Shown: positions 20,201-28,496 of the stretch, piece by piece | Layout: each line of letters begins with the position of its first letter | How positions within the stretch are numbered: position 1 is the first letter of the stretch | DNA from: an uncultured Methylococcaceae bacterium | GTDB lineage: Bacteria; Pseudomonadota; Gammaproteobacteria; Methylococcales; Methylomonadaceae | Assembly: GCA_903918335.1 (NCBI GenBank) | Contig: CAIXDX010000261.1 | Coordinates: 1 to 37,118, forward strand | Direction of reading: 5' to 3' | Length of the DNA stretch: 37,118 nt | The notes under the pieces: model-generated | Databases searched by the model: none | The model's input: only the letters and a program-made list of their open reading frames with translations | What the model was told of the DNA's origin: nothing | Translations under genes and position numbers: made by a program

Positions 20201-20316
20201 TCACCTCCACTTTGCTAAGCCTATTAGTCATACCCGTCGCTTATACCTATCTGGATGATTTTAAAACATGGTTTATTACCCATTGGAAACGTAGCAGTGA
20301 AAATTTTATCCATTAA
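17227..20316 (+). CDS. efflux RND transporter permease (HAE1-like)
   Basis: 1029 aa; MKVQNFPDLDLPTITVTASLPGASPSQLE; ILVDDAIVEVENIVRHL. Confidence 0.95.
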   Translation: MNISAWCIRNPIPAVMLFIMLSFGGLISFKAMKVQNFPDLDLPTITVTASLPGASPSQLETEVTRKIENAIATLQGLKHISSKVQDGNVTIISEFRLEKPVQEALDDVRSAVSKVRADLPSDLRDPIVTKLDLASSPILAITVKSDHRDEEALSWFVEDVITKKLLTVRGVGAVNRVGGVTREITIALDPIKLQALGATATDISRQLRVIQRESAGGRMNLGLGEQPIRTLANVSSIAEIRTMQISLSDGRHIQLDQIAKIDDSVTEPRALALLNGTPVVGFEVTRSRGASEIEVGAGVQKALQELRDANPDIELTEAFNFVTPVKEEFQGSMTMLYEGALLATLVVWLFLRDWRATFISAIALPLSVIPAFIGMDYFGFSLNVITLLALSLVIGILVDDAIVEVENIVRHLRMGKTPIQAAKEAADEIGLAVIATTLSLVAVFLPTAFMSGIAGRFFKQFGWTAALAVLTSLVVARMLTPMMAAYMLKPHKHGAAKEGFIMQIYIKYATWCLHHRLRTMCGAATFFIGSLLLIPLLPTGFIPPDDNPQTQVFIELPPGSSLAQTKASAEAARKLVSKINYVNSIYTTIGSGSAGSDPMANTQGTGEVRKATLTITLADRQDRPIRKQVIEQDIRLALQKLPGVRTKVGLGASGEKYVLVLSGEDSQALLSAARKLELDLRTIPGLGSIASSAALVRPEISVKPDFVRAADLGVTTTSLADTLRIATLGDYDWSLSKLDLAQRQVPIVVKLAEDSRHDLSVLERLAVPSSKSSLGSVMVGQVAKIELSSGPAVIDRYDRSRNINFEIELSGTPLGEVTTAVENLPSIKNLPTGVKRINIGDAEMMGELFANFGLAMLTGLLCIFIVLILLFKDFIQPITILAALPLSFGGGFIALLITGKAFSMPSLIGLIMLMGITTKNSILLVEYAIVARRELGMSRLEALLDACHKRARPIVMTTIAMGAGMLPIAMGMGNADSSFRSPMAVAVIGGLVTSTLLSLLVIPVAYTYLDDFKTWFITHWKRSSENFIH

Positions 20317-20323
20317 TCCCACC

Positions 20324-21349
20324 ATGCTAACGATACTTAATAAAATCAAGATTTCAATTGTACTGTTGCTCAGTTTCAATTTATATACTTTTTCAACTGC
20401 TTCCGCCAACACTGTATTTTCGGCGACCCAAAACTGTGTCGCCACTCCTTCGATCCATAAACTAGATAATCCAGGCGCGGTCAAATTAGAAGTTGGTGAC
20501 CATTATCCGATACTCCAAGGAAATAAACCGACCCATCCAGAATGGTATCTGTTACGTATTGAAACAGCTAATCCACCTATAAGATGGGTAAGAAATGATT
20601 GTGGTAACGTGAGTAGTTCAGATATCGAGATAAATACAGACAACAATAAAACCTGTAACATTGCAAATCAAGCAGATAGTTATGTCTTTGCCGTCAGTTG
20701 GCAACCCGCTTTCTGTGAAAGTAAACCGGAGAAACCTGAATGTGCAACCACTGATGCATCAGCCTATCAGGCTAGTCAATTTAGCCTCCACGGTTTATGG
20801 CCCAATAAAGAAAGTTGTGGAATCGATTACGGTTATTGCGGTGATGTGAAAGCAAAACCGGCGAATTTCTGCGATTACCCTCAGGTCAACATGAGTAGCA
20901 TTATCCGTAATCAGTTGAGCCAAGTGATGCCTAGTGTGAGTTCTAGTTCTTGTTTAGAGCGGCATGAATGGCACAAACATGGCACTTGTCAAAGTGACCT
21001 TCCCGACCAATACTTTGAAAAAGCAAGTAACTTAGTACATCAATTTAACGAAAGTGGAATCAGTGATTTCATGAAAAGTCATATCAATCGAAAAATAAGT
21101 CTTGATGACTTTCGTACTGTTCTTGATTCAAGTCTTGGTTCGGGTGCCAGCACACATGTTAAGCTCGGATGCAAGAATGGTTTATTAGTTGATATTTACG
21201 TGAGTTTGCCTGCCGAAATTAAACCAGATGCCAAGCTTAAAGATTTGATATTTAGGGCACCACCCATGCCAACAGACAAAAGTTGCCAGAGTGGTTTTCG
21301 TATTGATGCCATTGGGCAGGATTTTTTCAATAAACGAACAATTTTCTAA
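20324..21349 (+). CDS. ribonuclease T2 family protein, secreted, with extra N-terminal domain
   Basis: CAS-I FSLHGLWP and CAS-II HEWHKHGTC; signal peptide; ATG at 20324 gives MLTILNKIKISIVLLLSFN. Confidence 0.92.
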   Translation: MLTILNKIKISIVLLLSFNLYTFSTASANTVFSATQNCVATPSIHKLDNPGAVKLEVGDHYPILQGNKPTHPEWYLLRIETANPPIRWVRNDCGNVSSSDIEINTDNNKTCNIANQADSYVFAVSWQPAFCESKPEKPECATTDASAYQASQFSLHGLWPNKESCGIDYGYCGDVKAKPANFCDYPQVNMSSIIRNQLSQVMPSVSSSSCLERHEWHKHGTCQSDLPDQYFEKASNLVHQFNESGISDFMKSHINRKISLDDFRTVLDSSLGSGASTHVKLGCKNGLLVDIYVSLPAEIKPDAKLKDLIFRAPPMPTDKSCQSGFRIDAIGQDFFNKRTIF

Positions 21350-24300
21350 AGCTCTTCTAACTTATATCGATCCTGCTTATCAAACTGCTGTAACAAACAT
21401 GGCAACAACACCAACACCAACGGTATTTGTATCAGTAATCCAAAGATCAACGCAATGGCCAGTGGTTGCAACATCTCGGCTCCAGTCCCTATACCCAACG
21501 CTAATGGCAATAAAGCAAATATAGCCGCAATAGTGGTCATTGCAATAGGACGCATTCGGTTATTACCGGCTTTACTAAATCCTGCGATACCTTGTTTATC
21601 AATTACAGGTAGATTCTCGTACTCTGAATAATAAAATACCGCAACTTCTGTAACAATACCTATCACCATGGTCATGCCCATTATAGCCATAATATTCAAT
21701 TCAGTATGAGTTAACCATAAGCCTATAAACACCGCAGGGATCGATGTTAACGTTGTTGTGATAATAGCTGTAGCCACCCTAAAAGACTCATACACCATCA
21801 ACAAAAGTAAATAGACTAAGGCCACAGCGGCCATAAAAACCACCAACATATCTTTAAAAGCAATCTGTTGTTCTGCGTACAACCCACCTAACTCATAGTA
21901 GATTGAAGAAGGTAACATATTAGTTTGATGCAGAGTCTTTTCAATAGCTACTATCGCAGAACCTAAATCACGTCCTTCTAAGCGAGCAGTGACTGCCACC
22001 ATACGTTTTAAATTCTCTCGATGAATTTGCGGTTGCCCAATTTCAGTGGTTATCTGCGCAACTCGCTCTAAAGGTACCCATTGACCTGATATAGTACGAA
22101 TAGGCAAATTTTTCAATTGAGCACCATTTGTTCGCTCTGCCTCAGGAACCCACACCCGCACATTTAGCATTTTAATGCCTTCTTGTACCTGAGTTGGAGT
22201 AATACCAGTTAAATAGGCATTGATCGCCTGTTTAATCTCATCACCACTTAACCCTGCCAAAGCCGCTTTATCAGGTATTATACGAATAGTATAAGCATCC
22301 CCAGCCGGAATCACACCCGAATTAATATCTACAACACCGTCTATTTTACCGATAGCCTCAGCAATTTTTTCTGCCGTTATAATGAGTAATTCACCTTTAT
22401 CTGCATACAATTTAATTTCAATCGGCTGCGGTACTGCGGTTAAATCACCAATCATATCAGCCATCAATTTAGCCATTTCTACCTCAAGTCCAGGCACATG
22501 CTTTGTGACTTGATCACGAATATCGATCATAATTTCATCGAGGTTTCGCCGCGGTAATGGCTTTAATTTTACAAAAAAGTCGCCTTCATTAGCCTCAGTA
22601 ATATGCCCCCCCAAACTTAAACCAGTCCGACGAGAATAGGTTGCTACTTCAGGTGTTTGTTGAATAATTTCTTCAACTTGCTGGAGTAAGCGATCAGTCT
22701 CTGTGACTGACGTACCCGCCTCAGCTCGATAATCAAGAATAAAACCCCCCTCATCCATAGCAGGCATAAAGCCAGAACCAATCGATTGTTCAGCAATAAA
22801 GCCACCTGAAAGCAATACCACAATTGCACCTAATACCCAGCAAGGTCGAGGCAGTACCTGTTGCATTAACCGCCTATAAACCTCATGAATCCATTGCGTT
22901 AATTTAGAACGTTGCTCTGATGTTTGAACTGATTTTGATAAGGTTTGCGCAGCTAACAAAGGTACTGCTAACCAAGCAACTAAAAAGGATAAGGTTAAAA
23001 CTGACGCAATCGTTAAGGATAAGGCTTTAAAAAAACTACCACTCACCCCTGATAGAAAAGCCAATGGGATGTGAGTCACAATAGTAGCCGCAGAAGAAGC
23101 CGCCAGCGGCTTACTAAACTCAGCCGCAGCGGTTTGAATACGCTCACGGAAAGGCGCATTGCCCTCTTGAAGTCTCCGCATAATATGCTCAATCATCACG
23201 ATAGCATCATCAATAATTAAAGCCACAGCAGCCGCCATACCACCCAAAGTCATAATATTAAAACTTTGCCCCATCAGCGACAGAATTAAGGTCGTTGCAG
23301 CCAAGGCTAACGGTACAGTTAATGCCGTAATTACCGTCACCCAGCCGTTACGTAAAAACACCCATAAAACCAGCACGGCTAAAACCAGACCAATTAACAA
23401 AGCCTCTCGCACAGTTGATGCTGAAGCAATAATCAATTCACTTTGGTCATACCATTTCGCTAAATGAACATCTTGTGGAATGCGAGCAGCTAATAATTTC
23501 AATTTCTGTTCTACAACAGAAACAATATCAACCGTACTCCCTTCCGGTTGTTGAATAATTTGAAACAAAACGGCCTCTTTACCATCCGCTCTAACCCGTT
23601 GCCATTGAGGTGCTGTTGTCTTAATAATCGTTGCAACATTTTTTAATAATACCAATCCATTAGCATCATGTCTTAAAACGGTTAAACCAATATCCTGAGT
23701 ATTTTTTAGCTGTTGCTCAGCTAACAATAAATACAATTTATAGTGTTCTTCCAAGCGACCAACCGCTTGCAAAACATTACTCGCTGCTAATGTTTTAGCG
23801 ACTTCATCCAACGTTAAATTATAGGCTCTTAATTTACCGGTATTTATCAATACTTGATATTCAGCCGTCGCCCCGCCTAACACTTCGACTTTAGCGACAC
23901 CAGGTATCGTTGATAACAAAGGCACAATCTGATAATCAGCAATATCTCTAAGTGCAACTGCTGTCTGTTTACTGGCAGTTAAACTATAGCCCAGCACCGG
24001 AAACACGGTGGGCTCCATTCTGCGAACTGTAAAATTAAGCGCAAGCGGTAACTTGGAACGAATCTGATTAACTGCGGCATCCACTTGCAACATGGCAGAC
24101 ACCATATCAACTCCCCAAACAAAGTTAATTGAAATATCGGTACTGCCACGTGTAGTTGTTGATCTAACATTCAATACGCCCGGCACTGCTCTAACCGCTT
24201 CTTCAACAGGGACGGTTGCTTCCAAAACCATACGTTCTGCGGGTTTATCACCCGCATCCATATTAATAACAATACGCGGAAAAATAACTTGCGGAAATAG

Positions 24301-24399
24301 GCTCACTGGCAAAGACTGCGTCAAATAGAGTCCTGAGAACGCCAATAAAAGAAGAGTTAATATGATTGATCGGCGGTGACTAAATGCCCATGAGGTCAT
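21346..24399 (-). CDS. efflux RND transporter permease (second system)
   Basis: 1017 aa; SLPVSLFPQVIFPRIVINMDAGDKPAERM; LIIDDAIVMIEHIMRRL. Confidence 0.93.
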   Translation of the reverse strand: MTSWAFSHRRSIILTLLLLAFSGLYLTQSLPVSLFPQVIFPRIVINMDAGDKPAERMVLEATVPVEEAVRAVPGVLNVRSTTTRGSTDISINFVWGVDMVSAMLQVDAAVNQIRSKLPLALNFTVRRMEPTVFPVLGYSLTASKQTAVALRDIADYQIVPLLSTIPGVAKVEVLGGATAEYQVLINTGKLRAYNLTLDEVAKTLAASNVLQAVGRLEEHYKLYLLLAEQQLKNTQDIGLTVLRHDANGLVLLKNVATIIKTTAPQWQRVRADGKEAVLFQIIQQPEGSTVDIVSVVEQKLKLLAARIPQDVHLAKWYDQSELIIASASTVREALLIGLVLAVLVLWVFLRNGWVTVITALTVPLALAATTLILSLMGQSFNIMTLGGMAAAVALIIDDAIVMIEHIMRRLQEGNAPFRERIQTAAAEFSKPLAASSAATIVTHIPLAFLSGVSGSFFKALSLTIASVLTLSFLVAWLAVPLLAAQTLSKSVQTSEQRSKLTQWIHEVYRRLMQQVLPRPCWVLGAIVVLLSGGFIAEQSIGSGFMPAMDEGGFILDYRAEAGTSVTETDRLLQQVEEIIQQTPEVATYSRRTGLSLGGHITEANEGDFFVKLKPLPRRNLDEIMIDIRDQVTKHVPGLEVEMAKLMADMIGDLTAVPQPIEIKLYADKGELLIITAEKIAEAIGKIDGVVDINSGVIPAGDAYTIRIIPDKAALAGLSGDEIKQAINAYLTGITPTQVQEGIKMLNVRVWVPEAERTNGAQLKNLPIRTISGQWVPLERVAQITTEIGQPQIHRENLKRMVAVTARLEGRDLGSAIVAIEKTLHQTNMLPSSIYYELGGLYAEQQIAFKDMLVVFMAAVALVYLLLLMVYESFRVATAIITTTLTSIPAVFIGLWLTHTELNIMAIMGMTMVIGIVTEVAVFYYSEYENLPVIDKQGIAGFSKAGNNRMRPIAMTTIAAIFALLPLALGIGTGAEMLQPLAIALIFGLLIQIPLVLVLLPCLLQQFDKQDRYKLEEL

Positions 24400-25454
24400 G
24401 GTTTTTCAACCTCGATATCCATACCATCAGTTAACTCGTAATTACCTAAAATGACCAACTCATCTTCTACCTTCAAGGTTGGATCAATCAATTCGACCGA
24501 TGTATCGGTTTCTATGCCAATATCTACCCTATGTTTAACTGCTTTTTTATCAACAACGGTAAAGACACTATATTTATCATCATCCGGTAATACCGCTTCT
24601 CTGGGCGACACTAAAGTATGTTTAGTTGCTATGGTAATGCACCCTTCTATCGATTCATTCAATAAAAAACTAGCTTCATTGGAGGGCTTAACAACTACGC
24701 TAACTAAATGACTCACAGGATCAACTTGTTGAGAAATAGACTCAATAACTCCACTGACAGACTGCTCAAGTTTCCGATTAGTTGGTATTAGTTCAACACG
24801 TTGCAGTTTTCTTAAGGCACCTATTTGACTTGCTTCAACACCCAATTCAATGCGCCATTGCGTTTGTTCAGACCATTGCAATAGTGGACTTCCAGAAGCT
24901 AATTGTTGTTCTTGTTGGACTTTAACAGAGACAATAACACTGGGTTTATCAGCCTTTAAGGTCCGACTTTTTAATGAGCCTCGGGCCGTTAAATCCGCAA
25001 GTAGCGCCTTAGCTTGATCAACCCGTAATTGACTAGTCACTAATTCATGCTCTGTAGCTAACTTCAACTGAAATCGACCTTGTAGCAAATTCAATTCTTT
25101 TGTTGCAGCCGCCAATTCTTGCTGAGCTTGTTTCACACTTAGCAAAGCATCTTCACTAGGTTCCACTACCAACAAAGGCTCACCCGCCTGCACTGCTTCG
25201 CCACTACTCACGAAAACTTTCACAATACGACTGGCATAAGGCACGCTGAGACTTTTTAAACTATTTGGCAAAGCTATTACAGATCCATAAGCTGTTATAG
25301 TCTCTACGATATCTGTTAACTCTAAGGGTTGGGTCTGGACCTTAACACTAGAGGTCACGTCAGCCTCTTCTTCACTATGCTCTGCAGAACAAGCCATCAA
25401 TATCAACAAGCTCATTAGCAACAGGCTCTTCAAGAATCTATATTTCATAAACAT
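24396..25454 (-). CDS. efflux RND transporter periplasmic adaptor (lipoprotein)
   Basis: Lipobox LMACS; ITAYGSVIALPNSLKSLSVPYASRIVKVFVSSGEAVQAGEPLL. Confidence 0.9.
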   Translation of the reverse strand: MFMKYRFLKSLLLMSLLILMACSAEHSEEEADVTSSVKVQTQPLELTDIVETITAYGSVIALPNSLKSLSVPYASRIVKVFVSSGEAVQAGEPLLVVEPSEDALLSVKQAQQELAAATKELNLLQGRFQLKLATEHELVTSQLRVDQAKALLADLTARGSLKSRTLKADKPSVIVSVKVQQEQQLASGSPLLQWSEQTQWRIELGVEASQIGALRKLQRVELIPTNRKLEQSVSGVIESISQQVDPVSHLVSVVVKPSNEASFLLNESIEGCITIATKHTLVSPREAVLPDDDKYSVFTVVDKKAVKHRVDIGIETDTSVELIDPTLKVEDELVILGNYELTDGMDIEVEKP

Positions 25455-25465
25455 ATACGTAAAAA

Positions 25466-26833
25466 TTATAAAACATACCGACCTGTCGTAGTTTCCAAAG
25501 CGACTTGCGCTTCGATTAAATGCAGTTGCAAGGTTAAAACTTCAACCTGTTTATCAATCAAATGGTTCCAAGCAGCATAATAGGTAGGTTGGTCAATTTG
25601 TCCTTCCCAATTAGAAGTCGTATAAGCATTAAATAAACTAGCTAATTGATTCAAGCCCGCACGTGCCGTTTTAATTTCTGCATTAATTGAGATGATAGTC
25701 GTCAGCAACTCGGCCACATCGGCTTTGCTTTGAAAATCACGATTGCTATATTCATCAAATAACTGTTGCCGACTTGCGGTTGCTATAGCAATTGCACCTT
25801 GGTTTTGATCAAATAGTGGCAAACTTAAAGCAGCCCCAGCACCCACAGTATAGTAATTACTGTTATTTCTAGTCTGCGTTAATCCAAGACTAATTTTTGG
25901 AAATTGTTGCAATATAGCGATACGGACTTGTTCTTCTTGGGCAAGATACCCTTGTTTTAAGGCTAATAAATCTAAACGATGTGAGGTTAAATCGGTAGTG
26001 AGTTGTGCAAAACTTGGGGGTAGCAATTCAATTGGTAAATACGACTTTTGATAAGTAATTTTTAGACCGGACGTCTGACCTAAAACTCTGTTGAGCCGTT
26101 CTTGTTGATGCTGCTTTTGTAGTAATAAAACTTGCATCCGACCTTCTAGGGCTTCAACAGAACTCATTGCGGTAGAGTTTTCTAAAACTGTTGCCCAACC
26201 CTGATCAAACGCCTTTTGAATTTGTTCCTTATTACTTTCTAACCGTTTTAAACTCTCAGATAAAAGCGCGTATTGCTGATCATAAATTTGTAATTGATAA
26301 CAGGCTAATTTCGCTGCTTGTGCAATTTGCCATTCTTGCCATGCTATCTGTAAATTAATAGCTTGTTGTTCTGCCTTTGCGGCTGAAACCTTATTAGAGC
26401 GAGTTAATAAGGCTGTAAACTCCCAGTCTAAACTAACACCATAACCTTGAACTTTACCTTGATCTACCCCCCCTGTAACTGTTGCATAATTATAGGCTAT
26501 GCGTGGATTAGGTAATAAGCCAGCTTGTAACAATTGTGCATCGGCAACGCCTTGTTTTGACCTCGCAGCGCGTAATTCTGGATTTTGAATTATCGCTATA
26601 ATGGCGGCCTCATCCGGTGATAAACCATCTGATAATTCGAAAATTACCGGCTTTAATAATGGATGTTTAATCTGACTCGCTAAAATTTGAAGTTGCGCAA
26701 ATGATAGGGTAGCATTTTGCTTATGGATAGATTGTTCAGTCAACGCCTTTGGTTGATAATTAGAACAGGCCGTTAACGTTAGCAGAAATAATAATAAAAT
26801 ATTTTCAATATTGAAACTTAACCTCATAACCAC
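25466..26833 (-). CDS. TolC family outer-membrane protein (CzcC-like)
   Basis: LSPDEAAIIAIIQNPELRAARSKQGVADAQLLQAGLLPNPR, lipobox LTACS. Confidence 0.9.
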   Translation of the reverse strand: MVMRLSFNIENILLLFLLTLTACSNYQPKALTEQSIHKQNATLSFAQLQILASQIKHPLLKPVIFELSDGLSPDEAAIIAIIQNPELRAARSKQGVADAQLLQAGLLPNPRIAYNYATVTGGVDQGKVQGYGVSLDWEFTALLTRSNKVSAAKAEQQAINLQIAWQEWQIAQAAKLACYQLQIYDQQYALLSESLKRLESNKEQIQKAFDQGWATVLENSTAMSSVEALEGRMQVLLLQKQHQQERLNRVLGQTSGLKITYQKSYLPIELLPPSFAQLTTDLTSHRLDLLALKQGYLAQEEQVRIAILQQFPKISLGLTQTRNNSNYYTVGAGAALSLPLFDQNQGAIAIATASRQQLFDEYSNRDFQSKADVAELLTTIISINAEIKTARAGLNQLASLFNAYTTSNWEGQIDQPTYYAAWNHLIDKQVEVLTLQLHLIEAQVALETTTGRYVL

Positions 26834-26982
26834 TGCCGTGTTTTTAAAACTATGTTATACCACCAAGAAATGTAAATATTCAAACAAATCATCTAGGATA
26901 GTACTCAAAAATACTGATGATTAGACGTTTCCAAGAATATTTATTTCCTAGGTGTTTATAGCAAACTAGACTAGACTCGAAG

Positions 26983-27792
26983 TTGAGGTATCAAGCTTTT
27001 TGGAAACGCTCATATAGTCGACTGATTTTTAATGCTATTTTCGGCTTTAAATCTTTCGTATCATTCTTCCGGCCTTATTTCAAGGAACATAAATATCAAA
27101 CTATCCTTTATCAAAATACTCTTTTGTTTAGAGCATTACACATTATCAAACGTATCAAGTTTGAGTGTATTATCCCAGTGAAACTCGATGAAATTAATAT
27201 ATCAATTGGTGAAAGTTTACGTAATAAAAGTTGGTGGATGGGAAATCTCTTTCCTAAGACTTTACTCAGGCAATTAAACACAGATGCGAGAATGCTATCA
27301 AAAACTCAACAGTTTACTAAAGCCGCCACTGGCGCTTCGCATGCTAAATTAATCGACACTAAAATACGCGGTGACCAGACTTACTGGCTATCTGAGCCAA
27401 GTTTAGAACCACCAAACCTAGCCCAACTACAAATTTCCATTGCAATGCTTTCTTTAAAAGACACCTTTGAAAACTACTTTCCAATTCTTTTAAATAATTT
27501 TGAAGGTCATTACAGCCATTACCCTGCTGGCACTTTTTATAAAAAACACATGGATAATTCCCGTCACACGAATAATAGAGTCTTTAGTGTCATCACCTAT
27601 TTTAATCAAAATTGGCATGAAGGTGATGGGGGAGAACTCGTGCTATACAGCCCAGATAATGGACAATTACTTATTGAAATAAAACCTCTATTTGGTATCA
27701 CTGTCATTTTTTTTAGTGCTGACTTTCCCCATGAAGTAAAGGCAACAGTACCCGATCGATATAGTTTAACGGGCTGGTTTACACACAAGTAA
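26983..27792 (+). CDS. 2OG-Fe(II) oxygenase (prolyl 4-hydroxylase/SM-20-like)
   Basis: HYPAGTFYKKHMDNS...RVFSVITYFNQNWHEGDGGELVLY...FFSADFPHEV...RYSLTGWF: HxD...H and Arg; TTG start, N-terminal limit uncertain. Confidence 0.82.
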   Translation: MRYQAFWKRSYSRLIFNAIFGFKSFVSFFRPYFKEHKYQTILYQNTLLFRALHIIKRIKFECIIPVKLDEINISIGESLRNKSWWMGNLFPKTLLRQLNTDARMLSKTQQFTKAATGASHAKLIDTKIRGDQTYWLSEPSLEPPNLAQLQISIAMLSLKDTFENYFPILLNNFEGHYSHYPAGTFYKKHMDNSRHTNNRVFSVITYFNQNWHEGDGGELVLYSPDNGQLLIEIKPLFGITVIFFSADFPHEVKATVPDRYSLTGWFTHK

Positions 27793-27842
27793 ATTGATTG
27801 CCGCTGCAGAAACAGCTCACGAATGATGGCAACTAAAAGAAA

Positions 27843-28025
27843 TTGGAGTATCTCATCCGTCCTATACAGACTTGGCACACCCAGTTAATGCTAAAAGTAA
27901 ATCCCCTCCATGTCCTACGTAATCATCTATTAGAACTAGCGATTAATGATGCTGAGCAAGGCGACTTTAATTGTTTCTATCGTTTATTAGATCAAATTCA
28001 AAATCCTTTTGAAAACTATTCATAA
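27843..28025 (+). pseudogene. C-terminal remnant of SelO (YdiU/UPF0061) protein adenylyltransferase
   Basis: MLKVNPLHVLRNHLLELAINDAEQGDFNCFYRLLDQIQNPFENYS matches the VNPKYVLRNYLAQ.AI..AE.GDFS....LL..L..PF segment near the SelO C-terminus; catalytic regions absent. Confidence 0.7.
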
Positions 28026-28096
28026 TGATTGCCTAAAACCCCATTAACACTTTAAAATTAACCGTCGACAGGCCTTTAATTTTAAGGAGCAACACC

Positions 28097-28423
28097 ATGA
28101 AAACAGTTATTTCAGCCATTGTTTTACTATTGGCTTGCACTACAAACATTAGCTTTGCAGAAGATGCTACTAAAGGTGAAGCCATATTTACCTCAAATTG
28201 CGCGGGTTGTCATGCAGGGGGTAAAAACTTCATGTCTCCGCATAAGTCTTTAAGTAAAGAAGATTTAGAAAAAAACCAAGTTAACACGACTGCCGCTATT
28301 ATTAATCAAATCACCAACGGCAAATCTCCCATGCCTGGCTTTGGTAAACTCGGCATTCTTAGTACTACTGATATTGAAAATGTAACCGCTTATGTCTTAC
28401 AAAAATCAACAGCTGGTTGGTAA
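28097..28423 (+). CDS. periplasmic class I c-type cytochrome, cytochrome c6-like
   Basis: Signal peptide, CAGCH heme site, NGKSPMPGFG distal Met, C-terminal AYVLQKSTAGW. Confidence 0.9.
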   Translation: MKTVISAIVLLLACTTNISFAEDATKGEAIFTSNCAGCHAGGKNFMSPHKSLSKEDLEKNQVNTTAAIINQITNGKSPMPGFGKLGILSTTDIENVTAYVLQKSTAGW

Positions 28424-28465
28424 TACACTGTCAGTAAGTGAAACAAACAAAGGGGTATGGTAATA

Positions 28466-28489
28466 TGTCTGATTAATCAGAATCAGACA
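28466..28489. promoter_or_regulatory. perfect inverted repeat just upstream of the DUF3581 gene
   Basis: TGTCTGATT-AATCAG-AATCAGACA; contains the palindrome CTGATTAATCAG; ends 7 nt before the ATG. Confidence 0.5.
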
Positions 28490-28496
28490 CCGCACT

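Noticed and set aside
21291-21524. 77-aa plus ORF spanning the RNase T2 end into the antisense of RND permease 2
   Set aside because: Frame-shifted read-through of two real genes; composition not protein-like
27606-27878. 90-aa minus ORF opposite the 2OG oxygenase gene
   Set aside because: Antisense to the conserved catalytic region; no motifs
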